A stretch of DNA of 5,575 nt, taken from the NCBI GenBank assembly GCA_002441055.1, contig DJWR01000197.1, positions 1 through 5,575 of the forward strand, given 5' to 3'. This document shows, one piece after another, positions 1 through 5,488 of this stretch (position 1 is the stretch's first letter; each line of letters opens with the position of its first letter). Both the position numbers and the translations under genes were made by a program. Under the pieces are notes generated by a model. That model saw nothing but the letters and a program-made list of their open reading frames with translations, did no database searches and was not told where the DNA came from. The stretch comes from Caulobacteraceae bacterium UBA6225 (GTDB taxonomy: Bacteria > Pseudomonadota > Alphaproteobacteria > Caulobacterales > Caulobacteraceae).

Positions 1-1
1 C

Positions 2-295
2 TCCATGGAGGCCTTCAAGAAGGCCTTTGAGGCCGCCGGCGCCCAGCGGTTCGGCTCCGGCTGGGCGTGGCTGGTCTGGGATGGTGAGAAGCTGGCCGTC
101 GGCTCGACACCCAACCAGGATAATCCGCTGATGGATGACGCAACGCTCAAGGGCGCGCCCATCATCGCCAACGACGTGTGGGAGCACGCCTACTATCTGA
201 AGCACCAGAACAACCGCGGCGGCTATCTGAACGCCTGGTGGGGGGTTCTGAACTGGAACGAGGCCAACCGTCTGTTCGACGCGGCCCGGTCCTAA
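2..295 (+). CDS. sod: Superoxide dismutase (Fe/Mn family), C-terminal half, 5' truncated by window edge
   Basis: Converts superoxide to hydrogen peroxide and oxygen, using one Mn or Fe ion in a dimeric enzyme. About 97 codons are visible, roughly the C-terminal half of a protein usually near 200 residues; the reading frame is already open at the window edge, so the first ATG at position 5 is internal. The fragment holds the FGSGWAWLV core strand and the family signature DVWEHAYY (173-196), whose Asp (173-175) and His (185-187) are metal ligands. The WEHAYY Glu and Tyr belong to the dimer interface. The segment TPNQDNPLM carries a Gln where E. coli Mn-SOD has its active-site Gln (in ANQDSPL) and Fe-SOD has Ala (in SNAGTPL). 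This suggests Mn or cambialistic use, but the N-terminal half that would confirm it is missing. It ends with TAA, followed by a hairpin terminator. Family call is firm; metal is inference. Confidence 0.96.
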   Translation, partial: SMEAFKKAFEAAGAQRFGSGWAWLVWDGEKLAVGSTPNQDNPLMDDATLKGAPIIANDVWEHAYYLKHQNNRGGYLNAWWGVLNWNEANRLFDAARS

Positions 296-309
296 ATCTC
301 AGATCGGAT

Positions 310-344
310 CAGATCAGGCCTGAGCCAAGCCCAGGCCTGATTTG
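310..344 (+). terminator. Intrinsic terminator downstream of sod
   Basis: A perfect 10-bp inverted repeat pairs ATCAGGCCTG (313-322) with CAGGCCTGAT (332-341) across a 9-nt loop. The stem can extend outward through a G-U pair (312/342), A-T (311/343) and C-G (310/344), and inward with two more pairs in the loop. It starts 15-18 nt after the sod stop codon and is followed by a short TTT. There is no long T tract, so efficiency is uncertain. The reverse direction also lacks a T tract, so it probably serves mainly sod, though it lies exactly between two convergent genes. Confidence 0.7.
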
Positions 345-356
345 CGTCTGACGCTG

Positions 357-752
357 TCAGGGGGCCGGAGATGCGCCTTGATCCGGGACGGTCGGGTTTT
401 CCGGCGGATCGTTGAGCGGCGGCAGATGGCCCGCCACCAGATCCTCCCGCTCGGCGACGCGCACCGCGCGACGCACATTGAGCCGCAGCAGGAGTTCAGC
501 CGCCGGCCAACGCTGGCGCACCTCCTCCAGGCGACCGCTCAGATCATCAGCCATGACGTTCTCGGTCTCGCCTGCATAGAGCAGTCGGACCTCTGCGCCC
601 TGGCCCGTCTCGGCGATGATATAGTTCGCCCCTGCGGTTGGCGGGATGCGATCATCCTCCAGGGCGGTGTACCGGTAATTGGCGCCGGATTTACCGACGA
701 AATCGAGTTGGCGGGCCAACACAACGCTCCCAGCCTTGAATACGCTTTCCAT
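357..752 (-). CDS. Hypothetical protein with a GIY-YIG-like motif series
   Basis: About 131 residues, soluble, without signal peptide or membrane segment; I do not recognise it as a named family. The motif order resembles a GIY-YIG endonuclease domain: GANYII (residues 41-46, GIY position), then LLYAGETEN (57-65, YIG position), an Arg-rich stretch (R90, R94, R95), AEREDL (100-105, possible catalytic Glu) and LPPLN (110-114, like the terminal Px(x)N of UvrC-type domains). In GIY-YIG enzymes two Tyr, an Arg, a Glu and an Asn line the active site; candidates for each are present, but GIY is only G-x-x-Y here. The tail from about residue 115 is Pro-rich. ATG at 752 is chosen because third-position G/C drops markedly upstream (about half of codons between 752 and 866); no clear ribosome site precedes it. 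The frame stays open to a TTG at 866, giving 169 residues. It converges on sod. Existence is likely; the nuclease fold is inference. Confidence 0.72.
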   Translation of the reverse strand: MESVFKAGSVVLARQLDFVGKSGANYRYTALEDDRIPPTAGANYIIAETGQGAEVRLLYAGETENVMADDLSGRLEEVRQRWPAAELLLRLNVRRAVRVAEREDLVAGHLPPLNDPPENPTVPDQGASPAP

Positions 753-988
753 AGGTCGGCGGGCGACCCGTCGACATCCCCTCTCTACACGGTCAAATTG
801 GGCGAAAGCGAGACGCCATTCGCAGCCAAGCTCGGGAAATTCCACAGTTTTGGCTTCCGGGAACAACCTGCGCCATAAGGCGTTCCGACCAGATCCCCGG
901 CTCTGCTAGGATTTCGTTTGGGCGGAGTGCTTTGAGTCCGCCGTGAGTTTGGAGCCGCCCCATTTCCCAGCTTCCCCCCAGTGGCGAC
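753..988. other. Divergent spacer between the GIY-YIG-like gene and the transporter operon
   Basis: About 236 bases with lower third-position G/C bias than the flanking genes in every frame, so I see no separate gene. It must hold the promoters of the minus-strand gene and of the transporter operon. I find only weak candidates: a GCTAGGAT at 905-912 partly like the Caulobacter housekeeping -10 element (GCTANAWC) and, on the minus strand, TTGACC at 796-791. Neither has a convincing partner hexamer. A small inverted repeat GGCGGA/TCCGCC (921-926/937-942) sits in the likely leader of the operon. The right end may belong to the permease, since its frame is open from 947. Confidence 0.4.
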
Positions 989-2098
989 GTGCCCGCGGCC
1001 TTTGAGGTCCTCGGCGACGGGGACGCCCGGACGGTCCGGCTGACCGGGGACTGGACGCTCACCGCGCTCAACCGGGAGGGCCGACGCCTGGGCGCGGCGC
1101 TGCGGGACGCGCCGGTGAGCCGCTATGACCTCACCGCGGTGGGCCGGCTCGACACGGCGGGCGCCTTCGCCCTGATCCGCGCGGCCGGCGGCAAACTCGA
1201 TCTGGATAAAGTTGACGCCAGGCCCGAAAACCAGCGACTGATCGAACTGGTGGCCGAGGCCGCCGCCAAGCGCGAAACCCCCAGGCGTGAGCCCCGCGGC
1301 TGGCACGAAATGACTGTGCGGATCGGCAAGGGCGTCGTCGGCACGGGCTATGACGCCTTTGACACCCTGGTCTTCGCCGGTCACCTGCTGATCGTGCTGG
1401 GCAAGAGCGCGATCAACCCCCTTCGCATCCGCTGGGCCTCGGTCTTTTCGTTGGCCGAGCGGGCCGGTCTGGACGCGATCCCCATTGTGGCGGTCACCTC
1501 CTTCTTCATCGGCGCGGTCGTGGGCCTGCTCGGCGCCAACATGCTGCGGGAGTTCGGCGCCCAGGTGTTCGCCGTCGAGCTGATCGGCGTGGCGGTGCTG
1601 CGGGAATTCAACATCCTGATCACCGCCATCCTGCTGGCTGGCCGCTCCGCCTCCTCCTTCGCCGCCGAAATCGGTTCGATGAAGATGAACCAGGAGGTGG
1701 ACGCCATGAAGGTGATGGGCGTCGATCCCTTCGAGGCCCTGGTCTTCCCCCGCTTCATGGCCCTGTTGGTGACCATTCCACTGCTGACCTTTGTGGCGAC
1801 GCTGGCCGGGCTGTGCGGCGGCCTTGCGGTGACCTGGAGCGTGCTCGACATCGGGCCGAGCTTCTTCTTCCAGCGGATCCTGGAATATGTCGGCCCCACC
1901 CACTTCTGGGTGGGCCTGTCCAAGGCCCCGATCATGGCCATCGTCATCGCCGGTATCGGCTGCCGGCAGGGCATGGAGGTGGGCGGCGACGTGGAGTCCC
2001 TGGGCCGGCGGGTGACCGCGGCGGTGGTGCACGCCATCTTCGCCATCATCATGATCGATGCGGCCTTCGCCCTGCTCTATATGGAGCTGGACATTTGA
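989..2098 (+). CDS. mlaE: MlaE-type phospholipid ABC transporter permease with N-terminal STAS (MlaB-like) domain
   Basis: Inner-membrane permease of an MCE-type lipid transporter, 369 residues; E. coli MlaE is about 260. Residues 1 to about 92 form a STAS domain with the segment VGRLDTAGAF (51-60), which aligns with SRVDTGG of E. coli MlaB, so Thr56 matches MlaB Thr52. A charged linker (about 93-106) leads to the MlaE domain (about 107-369). That domain has several hydrophobic segments (about 163-184, 205-217, 256-284, 312-325, 343-364) and the family hallmark AGRSASSFAAEIGSMKMN (217-234) followed by EVDAMKVMGVDP, the loop that contacts the ATPase. GTG at 989 is the only standard start between the in-frame stop at 944 and the STAS core, but no Shine-Dalgarno precedes it; the start is the least certain part. 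First gene of a four-gene operon; its TGA overlaps the next start by 4 nt. The STAS fusion supplies in cis what E. coli MlaB supplies in trans. Confidence 0.95.
   Translation: MPAAFEVLGDGDARTVRLTGDWTLTALNREGRRLGAALRDAPVSRYDLTAVGRLDTAGAFALIRAAGGKLDLDKVDARPENQRLIELVAEAAAKRETPRREPRGWHEMTVRIGKGVVGTGYDAFDTLVFAGHLLIVLGKSAINPLRIRWASVFSLAERAGLDAIPIVAVTSFFIGAVVGLLGANMLREFGAQVFAVELIGVAVLREFNILITAILLAGRSASSFAAEIGSMKMNQEVDAMKVMGVDPFEALVFPRFMALLVTIPLLTFVATLAGLCGGLAVTWSVLDIGPSFFFQRILEYVGPTHFWVGLSKAPIMAIVIAGIGCRQGMEVGGDVESLGRRVTAAVVHAIFAIIMIDAAFALLYMELDI
2083..2086 (+). promoter_or_regulatory. Ribosome binding site that decides the mlaF TTG start
   Basis: GGAG lies inside the last codons of mlaE, 8 nt before the TTG at 2095. 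This ideal spacing supports the rare TTG as the real start over the in-frame GTG codons at 2152 and 2161, which would begin at the edge of the ATPase domain. The TTGA overlap implies translational coupling to mlaE. Confidence 0.6.
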
Positions 2099-2916
2099 CC
2101 GACCTTGTCCCCCTTACCACGGCCCTGGCGGCTGACCCGGCGGACGACTTCGTGATCGAGGTGGCGGGCCTGCGCTCCCAGTTCGGCGACCATGTGGTGC
2201 ATGAAGATCTGGACCTGAATGTGCGTCGCGGCGAAGTGGTCGCCGTGGTCGGCGGCTCTGGCTCGGGCAAGTCGGTCCTCCTGAACTCGATCATCGGCCT
2301 GAAGGTCCCCGAGGGCGGCACGGTGAAGGTTTTCGGGCAGGACGTCAGCCGCAGCCGCGCAGCCGCCGGGCTGGAGCGCCGCTGGGGGGTCCTGTTCCAG
2401 CATGGCGCCCTGTTCTCGAACCTTACGGTGCGCGAGAACATCGAAGCGCCCATGCGCGAGCACACGAAACTATCGGTCAAGGAGATGGAAGAGCTGGCCG
2501 ACCTGAAGATCGCCCTGGTGGGCCTGCGCCCTGACGCCGGCGCCCTGAAGCCTTCGGAGCTCTCGGGTGGCATGCGCAAGCGCGCGGCCCTGGCCCGGGC
2601 CCTGGCGCTGGATCCCGACCTGCTGTTCCTGGACGAACCGACCGCCGGCCTTGACCCCATCGGGGCGGGCGCCTTTGACGAACTGATCCGCGATCTGTCC
2701 GATAGCCTCCGCCTGACGGTGTTCATGATCACCCACGACCTCGACAGCCTCTACACGATCACTGACCGCGTGGCGGTGATCGCCGACCGCAAGGTGGTGG
2801 CCGAGGCCCCGGTCACAGAGCTGGAATCCTCCGACCATCCCTGGATCCAGGAGTACTTCCTGGGCCCGCGGGGCCGCGCCGCCGCCAGAGCCACCGCCCA
2901 GGGGAGCCGGGCCTGA
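2095..2916 (+). CDS. mlaF: MlaF-type ABC transporter ATP-binding protein
   Basis: Cytoplasmic ATPase that powers the MlaE permease, 273 residues, near the usual length for MlaF. All nucleotide-binding motifs are intact: Walker A GGSGSGKS (53-60), Q-loop Gln102 in FQHGALFSNLTV, signature LSGGMRKR (156-163) with the Met-Arg variant typical of this family, Walker B LLFLDEP (176-182) with catalytic Glu181, D-loop AGLDP (184-188), and H-loop His214 in MITHDL. The C-terminal HPWIQEYFLGPRG (248-260) matches the HPxVxxFLxG-like tail of MlaF proteins, which in E. coli reaches the partner subunit. Translation starts at TTG 2095 with GGAG 8 nt upstream; the start overlaps the mlaE stop (TTGA). The first about 18 residues are a non-conserved leader. 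The next gene begins 2 nt after its stop. An enzymatically active subunit is expected. Confidence 0.97.
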   Translation: MTDLVPLTTALAADPADDFVIEVAGLRSQFGDHVVHEDLDLNVRRGEVVAVVGGSGSGKSVLLNSIIGLKVPEGGTVKVFGQDVSRSRAAAGLERRWGVLFQHGALFSNLTVRENIEAPMREHTKLSVKEMEELADLKIALVGLRPDAGALKPSELSGGMRKRAALARALALDPDLLFLDEPTAGLDPIGAGAFDELIRDLSDSLRLTVFMITHDLDSLYTITDRVAVIADRKVVAEAPVTELESSDHPWIQEYFLGPRGRAAARATAQGSRA

Positions 2917-2918
2917 CC

Positions 2919-3857
2919 ATGGAAAAGAACGCCAACTACGCCCTGGTGGGGCTTTCGACCCTGATCCTCTTCGTGGGTCTTGTGATTTTCAGCATCTGGC
3001 TGGCGCGGGTCGCCTTCGCCCGGGACTACGATGTCTATGACATTTTGTTCCAGGGGCCCGTGCGTGGCCTGACCCAGGGCGGCGAAGTGCACTTCAACGG
3101 CATCAAGGTCGGCGAGGTTACCGACATCTCGCTGGACCGAACTAACCCCAGTCGCGTGATCTCCCGGGTGCGGGTCAATTCCGACGTGCCGATCCGGGTG
3201 GATTCCTACGCCACCCTGGAACCTCAGGGGATCACCGGCCTCAACTATGTCCAGATCACCGCCGGGACCTCCACACGGCCCCTGTTGAAGGAGGCCGCGC
3301 CAGAGGGAAAGATCCCGGTCATTCAGAGCCAGCGCAGCACGCTCGCCGACCTGCTGGAAGGCGGCGGCACCGTGCTGTCGCGAACCGTCGAGGCCCTGGA
3401 CCGGGTCAATCGCGTCCTTTCCGACGAGAATATCCTCACCCTCGGGGCGGCGATTTCCGACGCCCAGGCTGTGACCGCCGAGCTGCGAGAACGGCGGGCG
3501 ATCATCGCCGACGCCCAGGTCGCCCTGCAGAATATCGGCGAGGCGGCGGCGGAAGCCCGCGCCCTGGCCGCCTCGACCCGGGACATCGTCGACACTGACG
3601 GCAAGGCGGCCATGGCCAGTCTGAGCGATGCGGCCACCGAGACCGAGGCCGCCGCGGCCGATCTCCGCCGTATGCTGGCCTCCCTGGAAGGTCCCACATC
3701 AGACTTCGCCACCTATGGCCTGCCCCAGATCACCCAGGCGGCCGAAAGCCTGCAGGAAACCGCCGAATCCCTGTCGCGCCTGACCGATGAGGTGAGCGCC
3801 AATCCCCGCGGCGTTATCGGCAAGGGTCCGGCCAAGGAAATCGAGGTGAAGCCATGA
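2919..3857 (+). CDS. mlaD: MlaD-type MCE domain protein with long helical C-terminus
   Basis: Membrane-anchored periplasmic lipid carrier of the transporter, 312 residues; E. coli MlaD has about 183. One N-terminal membrane helix (about 7-30) is followed by a single MCE domain (about 38-116) beginning YDILFQGPVRGL, with GGEVHFNGIKVGEV and the closing EPQGITGLNYVQI. MCE domains form hexameric rings with a central lipid pore. From about residue 138 to 295 the chain is Ala/Glu/Leu/Arg-rich with heptad-like spacing (for example LADLLEGGGTVLSRTVEALD), suggesting long helices that could form a tube or needle, as in PqiB and mycobacterial Mce proteins; that is inference. ATG at 2919 starts 2 nt after mlaF; a purine-rich AGGGGAG lies about 12 nt upstream, rather far. 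Its TGA overlaps the next ATG (ATGA at 3854-3857). Residues 297-312 form a short tail rich in Gly, Lys and Pro. Confidence 0.95.
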   Translation: MEKNANYALVGLSTLILFVGLVIFSIWLARVAFARDYDVYDILFQGPVRGLTQGGEVHFNGIKVGEVTDISLDRTNPSRVISRVRVNSDVPIRVDSYATLEPQGITGLNYVQITAGTSTRPLLKEAAPEGKIPVIQSQRSTLADLLEGGGTVLSRTVEALDRVNRVLSDENILTLGAAISDAQAVTAELRERRAIIADAQVALQNIGEAAAEARALAASTRDIVDTDGKAAMASLSDAATETEAAAADLRRMLASLEGPTSDFATYGLPQITQAAESLQETAESLSRLTDEVSANPRGVIGKGPAKEIEVKP

Positions 3858-4480
3858 TCGCCGCTCTACGTCTCTTCACCCTGTCGGCCGCCGCCCTGGT
3901 CTTGTCGGCCTGTGTTTCACTCCTGCCCGAGGCCGAGCCGTCGCAGCTCTACCGACTTGAGGCCCAGATTGACCCCAGGGAGACGCCCGCCGGGTCCGCC
4001 TCGACCTTTGGCCTGATCTTACCCAACACGGGCTTCACCCGGGCGGCCAGCGGCGATCGGATCCTGACCATCACGGGGAATGAGGTGGCCTATATCGCCG
4101 AGGCTCGCTGGGTGGCGCCGGCCGAGGACCTGGTTCAGGAGGCCGTAGAGCGCGCCTTTGACGCCAATCCAGGCCCAGCCCGGCTGGTGACCCGTGGCGA
4201 GCTGCGGAGCGCCGAGCGCGTGCTGCGCCTGGATATGCGCCGCTTCGAGGTCGTCTACGACCAGGGCCAGAGGTCTGCCCCTGTGGTCGTGGTCCGTCTG
4301 CGCGCCACCCTGGTCAGTCGCGCGGACCGCACCCTTGTCGATGAGCAGGTGTTCGAGGCTCAGATCCGCGCCGGCGACAACCGGGTCAGCGCCATCGTCT
4401 CAGCCTTCGAAGCCGCGACAAGCCAGGTGCTGACCGAGCTGGTCACGTGGTCGAACCAGGTCGGCGCGCCGGAGGCCTGA
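3854..4480 (+). CDS. ABC-type transport auxiliary lipoprotein, PqiC-like (ABC_trans_aux family)
   Basis: Predicted outer-membrane lipoprotein of 208 residues, the outer partner of the MCE transporter. A short signal peptide with a hydrophobic stretch (about 4-16) ends in the lipobox LSAC, so Cys20 is the lipidated residue; Val21 at +2 is not Asp, which by the E. coli Lol rule favours the outer membrane. The mature protein has family features: YRLEA near the start, then AEARWVAPAEDLVQEAVERA (82-101), VLRLDMRRFEVVYD (123-136), APVVVVRLRATLV (142-154) and a C-terminal helix FEAATSQVLTEL (185-196). Known relatives include PqiC, which sits at the outer membrane beneath PqiB. GAGG 7 nt upstream and the ATGA overlap with mlaD indicate coupled translation. 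It ends the operon. No MlaC-like shuttle gene follows; this protein stands in that position. Family call is good, the direct contact with MlaD is inference. Confidence 0.9.
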   Translation: MIAALRLFTLSAAALVLSACVSLLPEAEPSQLYRLEAQIDPRETPAGSASTFGLILPNTGFTRAASGDRILTITGNEVAYIAEARWVAPAEDLVQEAVERAFDANPGPARLVTRGELRSAERVLRLDMRRFEVVYDQGQRSAPVVVVRLRATLVSRADRTLVDEQVFEAQIRAGDNRVSAIVSAFEAATSQVLTELVTWSNQVGAPEA

Positions 4481-4485
4481 CGGAC

Positions 4486-4508
4486 CCGCGGCGCCCGCCC
4501 CGCGGTTT
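4486..4508 (+). terminator. Possible terminator at the end of the transporter operon
   Basis: Two copies of the palindrome CCGCGG (4486-4491 and 4500-4505) can pair to form a 6-bp all-GC stem with an 8-nt loop, followed by TTT. It lies 6-28 nt after the lipoprotein stop and abuts the folD stop codon on the other strand. The T tract is short and overlaps the folD TAA, so termination is plausible but weakly supported. Each half is itself self-complementary, which may give competing folds. Confidence 0.35.
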
Positions 4509-5403
4509 AGTCCTCCAGACCGTGCTGCCGCTTGGCGGCGGTGACGGTGTTCTGCAACAGGCAGGCCACCGTCATCAGGCCCACGCCCCCCGGCACCGGG
4601 GTGATGGCGCCGGCCACCTCGCGGGCCTCCTTGAAGGCCACATCGCCCACCAGCTTGGTCTTGCCGGCCGCGGCCTTTTCCGGATTGTCGAAGGGCACCC
4701 GGTTGATGCCCACATCGATGACCGTGGCCCCAGGCTTGATCCAGTCGCCCCGGATCATCTGCGGCCGACCCACCGCGGCCACCAGAATATCAGCCTGGCG
4801 ACAGACAGCGGCCAGATCCCGGGTGCGGGAATGGGCGATCGTGACGGTGCAATCGGCCTGCAGCAGCAGCTGGGCTACGGGCCGCCCCACCAGGACGGAA
4901 CGCCCGACCACCACGGCGGTCTTGCCTGAGAGATCGCCCAGGGTCTCCCGCAACATGATCATGCAACCCAGCGGGGTGCAGGGGGTCAGGGCGGGCTCGC
5001 CGCTGGCCAGGCGGCCGGCGTTGACCACATGCAGGCCGTCTACGTCCTTGTCCGGATGGATGGCCGCCAGGGCTGCGCGCGTATCCAGGTGGGCCGGCAG
5101 GGGCAGTTGTAGCAGGATGCCGTGGACCCGGGGGTCCTCGTTCAGGCCGGCGATCAGCAGAAGCAGTTCGTCCAGTTGGGCGTCGCCGGGTAGGCGATGG
5201 GTGACCGAGTGCATGCCCACGGCCAGGGACTGCTCCCCCTTCGACTTCACATAGACCTGACTAGCCGGATCATCCCCGACCACGATCACCGCCAGACCCG
5301 GCTGCAGGCCGTGGTCCTTACGCAGACGGGCGACCTCCTCGGCGACACCGGCGCGGACGCGCTCGGCATAGACCTTGCCGTCGATGATCTGGGCCTGGGA
5401 CAT
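4507..5403 (-). CDS. folD: Bifunctional methylenetetrahydrofolate dehydrogenase / methenyltetrahydrofolate cyclohydrolase FolD
   Basis: Cytosolic enzyme of one-carbon metabolism that oxidises 5,10-methylene-THF with NADP+ and hydrolyses the product to 10-formyl-THF. At 298 residues it is of normal length. The N-terminal catalytic domain has ASQVYVKSK with Tyr51 and Lys55 (E. coli Tyr50/Lys54), HGILLQLPLP with Gln99, and DKDVDGLH with Asp122 (E. coli Asp121). The NADP-binding Rossmann domain has VVVGRSVLVGRPVAQLL (165-181) and HSRT (191-194). The C-terminal signature reads TPVPGGVGLMTVA (268-280); the usual Pro after GGVG is Leu here. ATG at 5403 is preceded by AGGAG with 5-nt spacing. It converges on the transporter operon with 26 nt between coding ends and shows no functional tie to it. 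Both catalytic activities should be intact. Confidence 0.97.
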   Translation of the reverse strand: MSQAQIIDGKVYAERVRAGVAEEVARLRKDHGLQPGLAVIVVGDDPASQVYVKSKGEQSLAVGMHSVTHRLPGDAQLDELLLLIAGLNEDPRVHGILLQLPLPAHLDTRAALAAIHPDKDVDGLHVVNAGRLASGEPALTPCTPLGCMIMLRETLGDLSGKTAVVVGRSVLVGRPVAQLLLQADCTVTIAHSRTRDLAAVCRQADILVAAVGRPQMIRGDWIKPGATVIDVGINRVPFDNPEKAAAGKTKLVGDVAFKEAREVAGAITPVPGGVGLMTVACLLQNTVTAAKRQHGLED

Positions 5404-5488
5404 GACGACTCCTGCGCGCTCTGTGTGCGCCTGCCACTAAAGCGTGAACGTCATTCGCGCAACGCGCCGGGCGGCTGTACGGGCGGCT

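Noticed and set aside
791..796. TTGACC (minus strand) as a -35 element for the GIY-YIG-like gene
   Set aside because: No acceptable -10 hexamer lies at 16-18 nt; a TAGAGA nearby is too close.
753..866. N-terminal extension of the GIY-YIG-like protein to TTG 866
   Set aside because: Open frame exists, but only about half of its codons end in G/C, below the downstream part, and the start would be TTG without a clear ribosome site. Kept as an alternative, not preferred.
342..878. Plus-strand open frame of 178 codons opposite the GIY-YIG-like gene
   Set aside because: Poor codon bias and no recognisable motif; the minus-strand frame has the conserved-looking motif series and better third-position G/C.
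785..2032. 415-residue minus-strand open frame opposite the permease gene
   Set aside because: It is antisense to a clear STAS-MlaE gene, rich in His, Gln, Gly and Asp in the way typical of antisense frames in high-GC DNA, and matches no known motif.
1813..2094. Upstream extension of the mlaF frame to an ATG at 1813
   Set aside because: It would overlap about 285 nt of mlaE in another frame with a low-complexity Arg/Gly/His-rich peptide; TTG at 2095 has a good ribosome site and the right protein length.
4447..5254. Plus-strand open frames opposite folD
   Set aside because: They are shadows of folD, which has every family motif on the minus strand.
5436..5462. Possible folD promoter on the minus strand (TTGCGC, 13 nt, GCTTTAGT)
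   Set aside because: Only loosely like the Caulobacter housekeeping consensus, with several mismatches in both elements; too weak to call from sequence alone.
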